From contig CAVZBX010000001.1 in NCBI GenBank assembly GCA_963773655.1, positions 1,364,001 through 1,428,000 on the forward strand: a stretch of DNA of 64,000 nucleotides, written 5' to 3'. Of the stretch, positions 51,560 to 63,129 are shown one piece after another (positions within the stretch are counted from its first letter, which is position 1; every line of letters begins with the position of its first letter). This DNA is from DASSQJ01 sp963773655 (GTDB taxonomy: Bacteria > Actinomycetota > Actinomycetes > Actinomycetales > Dermatophilaceae). Position numbers and translations under genes: made by a program. Below the pieces are notes generated by a model. It was not told where the DNA came from, did no database searches, and was given only the letters and a program-made list of their open reading frames with translations.

Positions 51560-52426
51560 TCACGGCCCGCCCGGGGCCCCCGTGTCGTCGCTGCCGCGCC
51601 GGCGCAGGTACCGCTCGAACTCCTTGGCGATCGCGTCGCCGCTCGCCTCCGGGAGCTCGGCGGTGTCCTGGGCCTCCTCGAGGCTCTCCACGTACTCCGC
51701 GACCTCCGCGTCGGACGCGGCCAGCTCGTCGATGCCCCGCTCCCAGGCCCGGGCGTCCTCGTCGAGCTCGCCGTGCTCCAGCGGGGCGTCGAAGAGGTCC
51801 TCGAGCCGGCCGAGGAGGGCCAGGGTGGCCTTCGGCGAGGGGGTGTGACCGGCGTAGTGCGGCACCGCCGCCCAGCAGGACACCGAGGGCAGGCCCACCT
51901 GGTTCGCGGCGTCGGAGACGACGCCGAGGATGCCGGTGGGTCCCTCGTAGGTGCTCATCTCGAGGTCGAGGCGGTGCCGGGTGTCCTCGTTGTCGGACGT
52001 GGTGGTGACCGGGATGGGGCGGGAGTGGGCGACGTCGGCCATGAGCGCCCCGATGGTCAGCACCATCGAGACGTCGACGGACTGGGCGAGCTCCATGAGC
52101 TCGATGGCGAAGGCGCGCCACCGGAACGACGGCTCCACGCCCTGGACGAGCACGACGTCGCGGCCGAGAGGGGTGTCGCGGGCCACGAGGATGCGGGTGG
52201 TGCGCCAGCTGATCCGCCGTCGGCCGCCCTCGACGACGACCCGCGGCCGGTTCACCTGGAAGTCGTAGTAGTCCTCGGGGTCGAGCGCCGCCACGACCTC
52301 CGCGTCCCAGGCCTCGGCGAGGTGCTCCACCACCGCACTCGCTGCCTCGCCGGCGTCGTTCCATCCCTCGAAGGCGCAGATCATCAGCGGGTCGCGCAGC
52401 TCGCCGACGTCCTCCAGCTCGATCAC
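51560..52426 (-). CDS. PAC2 family protein (proteasome-assembly-chaperone-like)
   Basis: 288 residues. ICAFEGWNDAGEAASAVVEH, YYDFQVNRPRV and LVQGVEPSFRWRAFAIELME are the PAC2 hallmark segments. PAC2-family proteins help proteasome assembly in eukaryotes; in actinobacteria the role is unknown but they occur beside proteasome users. Start is the GTG at 52426 with GAGGAGG upstream. The C-terminal 60 residues are very acidic. It is divergent from the HAD gene. Confidence 0.88.
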   Translation of the reverse strand: MIELEDVGELRDPLMICAFEGWNDAGEAASAVVEHLAEAWDAEVVAALDPEDYYDFQVNRPRVVVEGGRRRISWRTTRILVARDTPLGRDVVLVQGVEPSFRWRAFAIELMELAQSVDVSMVLTIGALMADVAHSRPIPVTTTSDNEDTRHRLDLEMSTYEGPTGILGVVSDAANQVGLPSVSCWAAVPHYAGHTPSPKATLALLGRLEDLFDAPLEHGELDEDARAWERGIDELAASDAEVAEYVESLEEAQDTAELPEASGDAIAKEFERYLRRRGSDDTGAPGGP

Positions 52427-52454
52427 GGAGGTCCTCCTCTCGGTTCCGGTCCCC

Positions 52455-52460
52455 ACCCTA
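52455..52460 (-). promoter_or_regulatory. -10 hexamer TAGGGT for the PAC2 gene
   Basis: About 28 nt upstream of the GTG at 52426, so this transcript would have a short leader with a ribosome site. Confidence 0.45.
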
Positions 52461-52468
52461 CGGCTCGA

Positions 52469-52474
52469 TAGGCT
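52469..52474 (+). promoter_or_regulatory. -10 hexamer TAGGCT for the HAD gene
   Basis: Ends 8 nt before the ATG at 52483, divergent from the PAC2 promoter. Confidence 0.55.
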
Positions 52475-52482
52475 CCGCACCC

Positions 52483-53148
52483 ATGAGCCTCCCCGCAGCC
52501 GTCCTCTGGGACATGGACGGCACCCTGGTCGACACCGAGCCGTACTGGATCAGCGCGGAGCACGCCGTCGTCGAGGAGCACGGCGGCACGTGGAACGACG
52601 AGTTCGCCCACCAGCTCGTGGGAAACGACCTCATGGTCTCCGCGGCGTTCATCCGCGAGAACTCGCCGATCACGTGGTCACCCGAACGCATCGTCGACGA
52701 GCTGCTGGCCCGGGTCGTGGAGCAGGTGCGGCGGCACGTGCCGTGGCGGCCGGGGTCGCGTGAGCTGCTGGCCGCCCTCGCCGAGGAGGGCGTGCCGAGC
52801 GCGCTGGTGACGATGTCGTGGCGCTCGCTCGCCGACGCCGTCGTCGAGGCCCTGCCCCACGGGTCCTTCGCCGCGGTGGTGACCGGTGACGAGGTGCCGC
52901 ACGGCAAACCGCACCCGGCGCCCTACCGCCGGGCGGCGAGCCTGCTCGGCGTCGACCCGGCCGCGTGCGTGGCCATCGAGGACTCCCCGACCGGCGTGCG
53001 CTCGGCCGTGGCCGCCGGGGTGCCGACCGTGGCGGTGCCGCACGTCGTGGCCGTGCCGCCGACCCCGGGCGCGGTCCACGTGCAGACCCTGGCCGGGGTG
53101 ACCCCGTCAGGCCTCGCCGCGCTGGCCGCCTCCGTGGTCGTCGGCTGA
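52483..53148 (+). CDS. HAD-family phosphatase (beta-phosphoglucomutase/PhoN-like group)
   Basis: 221 residues. Nucleophile motif DMDGTLVDTE (Asp10 and Asp12), cap domain (about 15-90), then VTMSW (motif 2), GKPHPAPYRRA (motif 3 Lys) and AIEDSPTGVRSAVAAGV (motif 4). Phosphatase or mutase of sugar phosphates; substrate unknown. It converges on the RecB-type gene with a 65-base gap. Confidence 0.88.
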   Translation: MSLPAAVLWDMDGTLVDTEPYWISAEHAVVEEHGGTWNDEFAHQLVGNDLMVSAAFIRENSPITWSPERIVDELLARVVEQVRRHVPWRPGSRELLAALAEEGVPSALVTMSWRSLADAVVEALPHGSFAAVVTGDEVPHGKPHPAPYRRAASLLGVDPAACVAIEDSPTGVRSAVAAGVPTVAVPHVVAVPPTPGAVHVQTLAGVTPSGLAALAASVVVG

Positions 53149-53213
53149 GCCGCCGGCCGCCGAGTCGTGGCGCACGTCGACGACGAGCGCCGGCCGCTCC
53201 ACCAGGCTGCCGT

Positions 53214-54059
53214 TCACTCGTCGTCCGGGGAGGCGGCGCCCGAGCGGGCGGGGTCGAGCGCGACGACGCCGGCGTCGTCGGGCAGCGGCGGGGGAGTGCC
53301 GCCGAACTCGGGGCAGTACTCGCGGAAGTCGCACCAGTCGCACAGGCGGGAGACGCGGGGCCGCCAGTCGCCGGTGCGCGCGGCACGCACGACGGCGTCC
53401 CAGATGGCGCGCACGTTGCGCTCGACGGCGAGCAGGTCGCGTTCGTCGGGCGCGTAGCGCACCACCTCGCCGTTGCCGAGGTAGACGAGCTGGAGCAGCC
53501 GGGGCACCTCGCCGTGCAGCCGCCACAGCACCAGGGCGTAGAACTTCATCTGGAACAGGGCCTTGGCCTCGAACGCCTCACCGGGTGAGCGGCCGGTCTT
53601 GTAGTCGACGACCCGCATCGCGCCGTCGGGGGCGACGTCGAGGCGGTCGACGTAGCCGCGCAGGGTCAAACCGTCGACCTCGGTCTCGACGTAGAGCTCG
53701 CGGGCGGCCGGCTCCAGGCACGTGGGGTCCTCCAGCTCGAACCAGGACTCGACGAGGGTGCGGGCGCCGGCCAGCCAGGACTGCTCGGTGAGCTCGTCGT
53801 GGTCCTCGACCATCGTCGCGAGCTCGGGGCGCTCGTCGACCAGGGCGCGCCAGCGGGGCTCGAGCAGCGCGACGGCGGCCGCCGGGGTGCGTTCGGCGGC
53901 GGGGAGCTCGAAGAGGTGCTCGAGCACGGCGTGCACGAGCGTGCCGCGGGCGGCGGCCGGCGACGGCGGACCCTCGAGCTTGTCGATGGTGCGGAACCGG
54001 AAGAGCAGCGGACACTGCTTGAAGTCCGCGGCACGGCTCGGCGACAGGGCGGGGGTCAT
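53214..54059 (-). CDS. RecB-like PD-(D/E)XK nuclease with iron-sulfur cysteines
   Basis: 281 residues. Nuclease core: RGTLVHAVLEHL (His43), GYVDRLDV (Asp138) and VVDYKTG (Asp152, Lys154). Four cysteines, Cys16, Cys240, Cys243 and Cys249, match the arrangement of the [4Fe-4S] cluster in AddB/Cas4-like enzymes. No helicase domain or partner gene is adjacent. Start is the ATG at 54059, preceded by a TACCGT hexamer 7 nt upstream. Probably a DNA repair exonuclease. I see no CRISPR array near it. Confidence 0.87.
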   Translation of the reverse strand: MTPALSPSRAADFKQCPLLFRFRTIDKLEGPPSPAAARGTLVHAVLEHLFELPAAERTPAAAVALLEPRWRALVDERPELATMVEDHDELTEQSWLAGARTLVESWFELEDPTCLEPAARELYVETEVDGLTLRGYVDRLDVAPDGAMRVVDYKTGRSPGEAFEAKALFQMKFYALVLWRLHGEVPRLLQLVYLGNGEVVRYAPDERDLLAVERNVRAIWDAVVRAARTGDWRPRVSRLCDWCDFREYCPEFGGTPPPLPDDAGVVALDPARSGAASPDDE

Positions 54060-54066
54060 GGCCCAC

Positions 54067-54072
54067 ACGGTA
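54067..54072 (-). promoter_or_regulatory. -10 hexamer TACCGT for the RecB-like nuclease
   Basis: Ends 7 nt before the ATG at 54059. Confidence 0.5.
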
Positions 54073-54125
54073 GGTCCCGGCGCCGACATCCCGTCGACGA
54101 CCACGCCGCTCGACGAGGGCGCGGG

Positions 54126-57908
<3,783 letters not shown>

Positions 57909-57967
57909 GGTGTCAGGTGGTCCTCTGGTCGGTTCGGGGCAGGGGGCCAGTATGCCGCGCGGTCGCG

Positions 57968-57973
57968 TAGGGT
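57968..57973 (+). promoter_or_regulatory. -10 hexamer TAGGGT for the M50 protease gene
   Basis: Ends 6 nt before the ATG at 57980. Confidence 0.6.
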
Positions 57974-57979
57974 CCGGGC

Positions 57980-59092
57980 ATGTCCACGGCCCACCAGCCT
58001 CCGACGGGCGCCGTGCGGATCGCCCGCGTCGCCGGGGTGCCGGTCTACCTGGACCGGACGTGGGTCATCCTCGGGCTGCTCGTCCTCTGGGTCGGGTGGA
58101 CCACCGCGGAGGGGCTGGACACCGGGGTGCGGGTGGGCTACGCGCTGTGGCTGGTCCTCGCCATCCTCGTCGCCGTGCTCGGCCACGAGGTCGGCCACGC
58201 GCTCGTCGCCCGGGCGCTCGGGTTCCGCGTGCACCGGATCATGGCCACGCTCATCGGGGGGCACACCGCCTACGACGGCACCGGCACCACCCCGCCACGC
58301 CACGCCGCGGTCGCCGTGTCCGGCCCCGCGGCCAACCTCCTCCTCGCCGGCGTCGGTGGGGTCGGCGTCGCGCTCACCCCCTGGCCGGTCTCGCTCTTCG
58401 CCTGGTCCTTCACGGTGATGAACCTGCTGCTCGCCGGGTTCAACCTCCTTCCCGGCCTGCCCCTGGACGGCGGCGCCGTCGTGCAGTCGCTGGTCTGGCG
58501 GGTCACCGGCCGGCGCGACCTCGGGACCCGGGTGGCCGGCTGGGCCGGCCGGGCGGTGGCCGTCGGCGTCGTGCTCTGGTTCGGGGTGCGGCCTCTGCTG
58601 CTGGGGGAGGTGCGGACCTCCGACCTGCTCATCGCCCTCGTCATGGGCTGGATCCTCTGGCAGGGCGCCGGCGCGGCCCTGGGCCGGGCGCCGCTCGAGC
58701 GGCTGCTGCACGTCGTGCGTCCCGAGGACGTCATCGAGCCCGCGCACGTCGTGCCGGCCACCACCCCGGTGGGCGAGCTCGTCGGGGCCCCGCACCAGGT
58801 GCTCGCCCTCGACGAACGCGACCTGCCCACCCTCGTGGTGCCGTCGCCGGAGGACGGCGCGCCCGACCTCGCCGCCCTCCCACCGCAGACGCGGGTGGGC
58901 TCCGTCGTCGTGCGGCTGCCGGACGCCGCCCTCGTCGACCTGCCGCCCGGCGGCGACCTCGAGCCGGTCCTGCGCGCGCTGAGCGGCACCGGGTGGGGGC
59001 TCGTCGTCGTGAGCGAGGGCCGGCGGGTGCGGGGGGTCGTCACCTCCGCCCACCTCGACGCGGTGGCGCAGCGGGCGCTCCGGCGCAACTAG
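57980..59092 (+). CDS. M50 site-2 protease family membrane protein
   Basis: 370 residues. Zinc motif HEVGH (69-73) in a membrane helix, second ligand in NLLPGLPLDGG. Six helices in the first 240 residues. The C-terminal third is a CBS-like domain of two parts (VRPEDVIEPAHVVPATTPVG, LDERDLPTLVV), giving the Rip2-like actinobacterial layout (protease with CBS). Function is regulated membrane proteolysis; target unknown. Its stop TAG is the first part of the trmI -10 hexamer. Confidence 0.9.
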   Translation: MSTAHQPPTGAVRIARVAGVPVYLDRTWVILGLLVLWVGWTTAEGLDTGVRVGYALWLVLAILVAVLGHEVGHALVARALGFRVHRIMATLIGGHTAYDGTGTTPPRHAAVAVSGPAANLLLAGVGGVGVALTPWPVSLFAWSFTVMNLLLAGFNLLPGLPLDGGAVVQSLVWRVTGRRDLGTRVAGWAGRAVAVGVVLWFGVRPLLLGEVRTSDLLIALVMGWILWQGAGAALGRAPLERLLHVVRPEDVIEPAHVVPATTPVGELVGAPHQVLALDERDLPTLVVPSPEDGAPDLAALPPQTRVGSVVVRLPDAALVDLPPGGDLEPVLRALSGTGWGLVVVSEGRRVRGVVTSAHLDAVAQRALRRN

Positions 59093-59095
59093 ACT
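59090..59095 (+). promoter_or_regulatory. -10 hexamer TAGACT for trmI, overlapping the M50 stop
   Basis: The first three bases are the stop codon of the M50 gene. It ends 8 nt before the GTG at 59104. Confidence 0.5.
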
Positions 59096-59103
59096 GCCCG
59101 CCC

Positions 59104-60087
59104 GTGACCGCCACCGGAGCAGAGCGCCGCCGTGGGCCCTTCGCCGAGGGCGACCGGGTGCAGCTCACCGACCCCAAGGGCCGCCTGCACACGATCACCC
59201 TCGCCGCGGGCAAGCAGTTCCACACCCACCGCGGCCACCTGCGCCACGACGACCTCATCGGGGCGCCGGACGGCTCGACGATCACCAACACCGCCGGCGT
59301 CGAGTACCTCGCACTGCGTCCGCTGCTCGCCGACTACGTGATGTCGATGCCGCGCGGGGCCGCCGTCGTCTACCCCAAGGACGCCGGTCAGGTCGTCATG
59401 ATGGCCGACGTCTTCCCGGGGGCCACCGTCGTCGAGGCCGGGGTCGGGTCGGGCGCCCTGTCGATGTCGCTGCTCCGGGCGGTCGGGGAGCACGGCCGGC
59501 TGCTCTCCTTCGAGCGGCGCGAGGACTTCGCCGACATCGCGCGGGCCAACGCGCGTGACTTCTTCGGCGGCGACCACCCCGCCTGGACCGTCACCGTCGG
59601 CGACCTCGTCGAGGCCCTGCCGGGGGCGGCCGAGCCCGGCAGCGTCGACCGCGTGGTCCTCGACATGCTGGCCCCGTGGGAGTGCCTGGACGCCGTCGCC
59701 GAGGCCCTCGCCCCCGGGGGCGTGCTCATCTGCTACGTCGCCACCACCACCCAGCTGTCGAAGGTCGCCGAGGCGATGCGCGACCACGGCACGTTCACCG
59801 AGCCGCAGGCGTGGGAGTCGCTGGTGCGGGGCTGGCACCTCGAGGGCCTGGCGGTGCGTCCCCAGCACCGGATGCACGGGCACACCGGTTTCCTCGTCAC
59901 CGCGCGGCGCCTCGCGCCGGGCACGACGCCGCCGCTGCGCAAGCGCCGGCCCGGCGGCGGGTACGTCACGAGCGAGGACGCCGGCGACGCCGACTGGACC
60001 CCCGAGAACGTCGGGGAACGGGTCCCCTCGGACAAGCGGGTCCGCCGGGTCCGGCGATCAGTCGCCAAGACGTCCGAAACTTCCTGA
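59104..60087 (+). CDS. trmI: tRNA (adenine-58-N1) methyltransferase
   Basis: 327 residues. GDRVQLTDPKGR at the start, then SAM motif VVEAGVGSGALS, acidic FERREDF, and DRVVLDMLAPWE. The extended N-terminal part and the C-terminal tail with positive residues fit TrmI, which methylates A58 of tRNA. It is upstream of arc; trmI-arc adjacency is typical in proteasome-bearing actinobacteria. Confidence 0.92.
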   Translation: MTATGAERRRGPFAEGDRVQLTDPKGRLHTITLAAGKQFHTHRGHLRHDDLIGAPDGSTITNTAGVEYLALRPLLADYVMSMPRGAAVVYPKDAGQVVMMADVFPGATVVEAGVGSGALSMSLLRAVGEHGRLLSFERREDFADIARANARDFFGGDHPAWTVTVGDLVEALPGAAEPGSVDRVVLDMLAPWECLDAVAEALAPGGVLICYVATTTQLSKVAEAMRDHGTFTEPQAWESLVRGWHLEGLAVRPQHRMHGHTGFLVTARRLAPGTTPPLRKRRPGGGYVTSEDAGDADWTPENVGERVPSDKRVRRVRRSVAKTSETS

Positions 60088-60098
60088 CCCCGCGGGGT

Positions 60099-60104
60099 TA
60101 TCGT
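60099..60104 (+). promoter_or_regulatory. -10 hexamer TATCGT for arc
   Basis: Ends 5 nt before the ATG at 60110. Confidence 0.45.
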
Positions 60105-60109
60105 CGACC

Positions 60110-61858
60110 ATGAGCACCGACGAGCCCCAGGACCCGCACGCACAGCGCGAGCGTCTCGAGGCCGAGCGTCGCTCCCTCGAGTCGGAGATCGCCGCCCTGC
60201 GCTCCGGTGGCGCGGCCAGCCCGGCCGAGCTGCGCGCCCTGGAACGCGACCTCGGCCAGCTCCGCTCCCAGACCGCGACCCTCTCGGCGCAGAACGAACG
60301 GCTGGTGCGCACCCTGCGCGACGCCCGCGAGCAGATCGTCACGCTCAAGGCCGAGGTCGACCGGCTGGCCCAGCCGCCCGCGGCGTACGGCACCGTCATC
60401 GAGACCTTCGACGACGGCACGGCCGACATCCTCACCAGCGGCCGGAAGATGCACGTGGCGGTGAGCCCGTCGATCGACGTCGAGCTGCTCGTCCCCGGCC
60501 GCGAGGTCATGCTCAACGAGGCGATGAACGTCGTCGCCGCCCACGGCTACGAGCTGGTCGGCGAGGTCGTGCTCTGCAAGGAGGTCCTCGACGACGGCCG
60601 CGTCCTCGTCGTCGCGCAGGCCGACGAGGAACGGGTCTGCCGGGTCGCGGGCTCGCTGGCCGGCGCCCGCCTGCGCCCCGGCGACGCGCTGCTCCTGGAG
60701 TCGCGCTCCGGCTTCGTCTACGAGCAGGTGCCCAAGGCCGAGGTCGCCGACCTGGTTCTCGAGGAGGTGCCGGAGATCGACTACTCCGACATCGGCGGGC
60801 TGAGCAGCCAGATCGAGACCATCCGCGACGCCGTCGAGCTGCCCTACCTCCACCCGGACCTCTACACCGAGCACCGGCTGAAGCCCCCGAAGGGGGTGCT
60901 CCTCTACGGACCCCCCGGCTGCGGCAAGACGATGATCGCGAAGGCGGTCGCCGCCTCGCTCGCCCGCAAGGTCGCCGAGAAGGAGGGCCGCGAGCCCGGC
61001 AAGTCGTACTTCCTCAACATCAAGGGCCCCGAGCTGCTCAACAAGTACGTCGGCGAGACCGAGCGGCACATCCGGCTCATCTTCGAGCGCGCCCGCGAGA
61101 AGTCCACCGAGGGCTACCCCGTCGTCGTCTTCTTCGACGAGATGGAGTCGCTGTTCCGCACGCGGGGGTCCGGGGTCTCCTCCGACGTCGAGACCACGAT
61201 CGTGCCCCAGCTGCTCTCGGAGATCGACGGCGTCGAGGGCCTGGAGAACGTCATCGTCATCGGGGCCTCCAACCGCGAGGACATGATCGACCCCGCCATC
61301 CTGCGACCGGGCCGGCTCGACGTGAAGATCAAGATCGAGCGCCCCGACGCCGAGTCCGCCCGCGACATCTTCGCCAAGTACCTCACCGCCGGGCTGCCCC
61401 TGCACCCCGACGACGTCGCCCAGCACGGCGGCTCCGAGGGGGCCACCCTCGAGGCGATGATCGACGCCGTGGTGCTGCGGATGTACTCGGAGGAGGAGGA
61501 GAACCGCTTCCTCGAGGTCACCTACGCCGGCGGCGACAAGGAGATCCTCTACTTCAAGGACTTCAACTCCGGGGCGATGATCCAGAACATCGTCGACCGT
61601 GCGAAGAAGATGGCGATCAAGGACCTGCTCGACACCGGCCAGCGCGGCCTGCGGGTGGAGCACCTGCTCTCGTCGTGCTCCGACGAGTTCCGCGAGAACG
61701 AGGACCTGCCCAACACGACCAACCCCGACGACTGGGCCCGCATCTCCGGCAAGAAGGGGGAGCGGATCGTCTACATCCGCACCCTCATCAAGACCAAGGA
61801 GGGCTCGGAGCCCGGCAAGTCGATCAACACGGTGGCCAACACCGGCCAGTACCTCTGA
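60110..61858 (+). CDS. arc: Proteasomal ATPase ARC/Mpa
   Basis: AAA+ ring ATPase that unfolds Pup-tagged proteins for the 20S proteasome. 582 residues: N-terminal coiled coil (about 1-90), OB domains (about 95-240), AAA domain with Walker A GPPGCGKT (267-274), Walker B VVFFDEM and the C-terminal QYL that docks on the proteasome. Upstream trmI is the usual neighbour; downstream dop, pup, prcB and prcA are not present in the window, where a double-hairpin repeat and a divergent prs follow. Confidence 0.95.
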   Translation: MSTDEPQDPHAQRERLEAERRSLESEIAALRSGGAASPAELRALERDLGQLRSQTATLSAQNERLVRTLRDAREQIVTLKAEVDRLAQPPAAYGTVIETFDDGTADILTSGRKMHVAVSPSIDVELLVPGREVMLNEAMNVVAAHGYELVGEVVLCKEVLDDGRVLVVAQADEERVCRVAGSLAGARLRPGDALLLESRSGFVYEQVPKAEVADLVLEEVPEIDYSDIGGLSSQIETIRDAVELPYLHPDLYTEHRLKPPKGVLLYGPPGCGKTMIAKAVAASLARKVAEKEGREPGKSYFLNIKGPELLNKYVGETERHIRLIFERAREKSTEGYPVVVFFDEMESLFRTRGSGVSSDVETTIVPQLLSEIDGVEGLENVIVIGASNREDMIDPAILRPGRLDVKIKIERPDAESARDIFAKYLTAGLPLHPDDVAQHGGSEGATLEAMIDAVVLRMYSEEEENRFLEVTYAGGDKEILYFKDFNSGAMIQNIVDRAKKMAIKDLLDTGQRGLRVEHLLSSCSDEFRENEDLPNTTNPDDWARISGKKGERIVYIRTLIKTKEGSEPGKSINTVANTGQYL

Positions 61859-61909
61859 GCGCGCCGGCGCCGACCGGACGAGGCGGTACGGGCGAGGATG
61901 CACGGCTTT

Positions 61910-61948
61910 GTCGACGTGGCACGGGAACGGTTCCCGTGCCACGTCGAC
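61910..61948. repeat. Near-perfect 39-bp palindrome after arc
   Basis: Arms of 19 bases (61910-61928 and 61930-61948) pair completely around one base; the arms begin GTCGACGTGGCACGGG. Shares CGAC at its end with a second palindrome, together forming two adjacent hairpins. May act as a terminator or an intergenic repeat element. Confidence 0.85.
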
Positions 61949-61973
61949 ATTTCGGGGTCACCCCGAAATGTCG
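61945..61973. repeat. 29-bp palindrome overlapping the previous one
   Basis: Arms of 14 bases (61945-61958 and 61960-61973; CGACATTTCGGGGT and its complement) around one base. Joined to the 39-bp palindrome by 4 shared bases. Confidence 0.85.
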
Positions 61974-62014
61974 AGGCGGGGGGGGGTGTCCGGAGGCCGA
62001 GCGGGTGGGGCGCG

Positions 62015-63007
62015 TCACGGGTGGGCGGTGTCGAACAGCGACCGCTGCCGGGGTGGGGCGTGCGTGGGGTCGACGCCGTCGAACAGGCTGGACACCGACT
62101 CGCCGTCGTGGATGCGCTGGATGGCCTCGGCGAACAGCCCCGCGACCGAGCGCACCCGCAGCGCCGGCCATCCGGTCGGCGCCGGCACCGTGTCGGTGGT
62201 GACGACCTCGGTGACCATCGGGTGGCCGGACAGGCGGGCCACGGCCCGACCCGCGAACAGGCCGTGCGTGCACGCGACGGCGGCCTCGGTGACCCCCTGC
62301 TCGGCGAGCCGGTCGAGCAGCTCGACGATGCTGCCGCCCGTGGCGATCTCGTCGTCGAGCACGATCGCCCGGCGGCCGGCGACGTCACCGACGATCGAGT
62401 CGACGACCACCCGGTCGTCGGCGAGCCGCCGCTTCGAGCCCGCGGCCACGGGCAGACCGAGCAGACGGGCGAACTGGGTGGCGTCCTTGGCGTTGCCGAG
62501 GTCGGGGGAGACGACCACCCGGCCGGCCAGGTCCTGCGCGCGGAAGTGGTCGGCGAGGACGCCGAGCGAGGTGAGGTGGTCGACCGGGACGGAGAAGAAC
62601 CCGTGCACCTGCGGCGCGTGGAGGTTCATCGTGATGACGCGGTCGGCGCCGGCGGACCCGATGAGGTCCGCGACCAGACGCCCCCCGAGCGAGATCCGGG
62701 AGGCGTCCTTCTTGTCGCTGCGGGCGTACGCGTAGTGCGGGATCACCGCCGTCACCATGGCGGCGCTCGCCCCCCGGGCGGCGTCGATCATGAGCAGCAG
62801 CTCCATGAGCGAGTCCTGGGTCGGCGGCACGAGCGGCTGGACGACGTAGACGTCGCGCTGGCGGCAGTTGGCGAGCAGCTGCACCTGCAGGCAGTCGTTG
62901 CTGAACCGGGTGATGAGGGTCTCGGAGAGCTGCACCCCCAGCCCGTCACAGATCCGGTGGGCCAGCTCCGGGTGGGCCGAACCGGAGAAGACCACGATCT
63001 CCCGCAT
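62015..63007 (-). CDS. prs: Divergent ribose-phosphate pyrophosphokinase (PRPP synthetase-like)
   Basis: 330 residues, PRPP synthetase family. Catalytic region PHYAYARSDKKDASRISLGG, MNLHAPQVHGFFSVPVDHL, and PRPP/ribose-phosphate loop VLDDEIATGGS are present. The usual RFPDGE near residue 37 is RFSNDC here and the ATP region differs, so this is a divergent paralogue; the main Prs may be elsewhere. ATG at 63007 with TACGCT 7 nt upstream. It is convergent to arc across the hairpin repeats. Confidence 0.8.
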   Translation of the reverse strand: MREIVVFSGSAHPELAHRICDGLGVQLSETLITRFSNDCLQVQLLANCRQRDVYVVQPLVPPTQDSLMELLLMIDAARGASAAMVTAVIPHYAYARSDKKDASRISLGGRLVADLIGSAGADRVITMNLHAPQVHGFFSVPVDHLTSLGVLADHFRAQDLAGRVVVSPDLGNAKDATQFARLLGLPVAAGSKRRLADDRVVVDSIVGDVAGRRAIVLDDEIATGGSIVELLDRLAEQGVTEAAVACTHGLFAGRAVARLSGHPMVTEVVTTDTVPAPTGWPALRVRSVAGLFAEAIQRIHDGESVSSLFDGVDPTHAPPRQRSLFDTAHP

Positions 63008-63014
63008 GTCGGTC

Positions 63015-63020
63015 AGCGTA
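63015..63020 (-). promoter_or_regulatory. -10 hexamer TACGCT for the divergent prs
   Basis: Ends 7 nt before the ATG at 63007. Confidence 0.5.
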
Positions 63021-63129
63021 TCCGTCCCCGGGTCGAGCGCGGGGGCGGGTGCTTGCGGAGGGCCGTGCCGGCGCGGGACCATCGACCGGCCGGCCGTCGA
63101 CCCGGACGCAGGCCGGCGAAGGGAACGCG

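Noticed and set aside
57909..57979. Cobalamin riboswitch before metH
   Set aside because: Only 71 bases separate metH from the next gene and they contain the M50 promoter. This is too short for a cobalamin riboswitch, and no B12-box-like sequence was seen.
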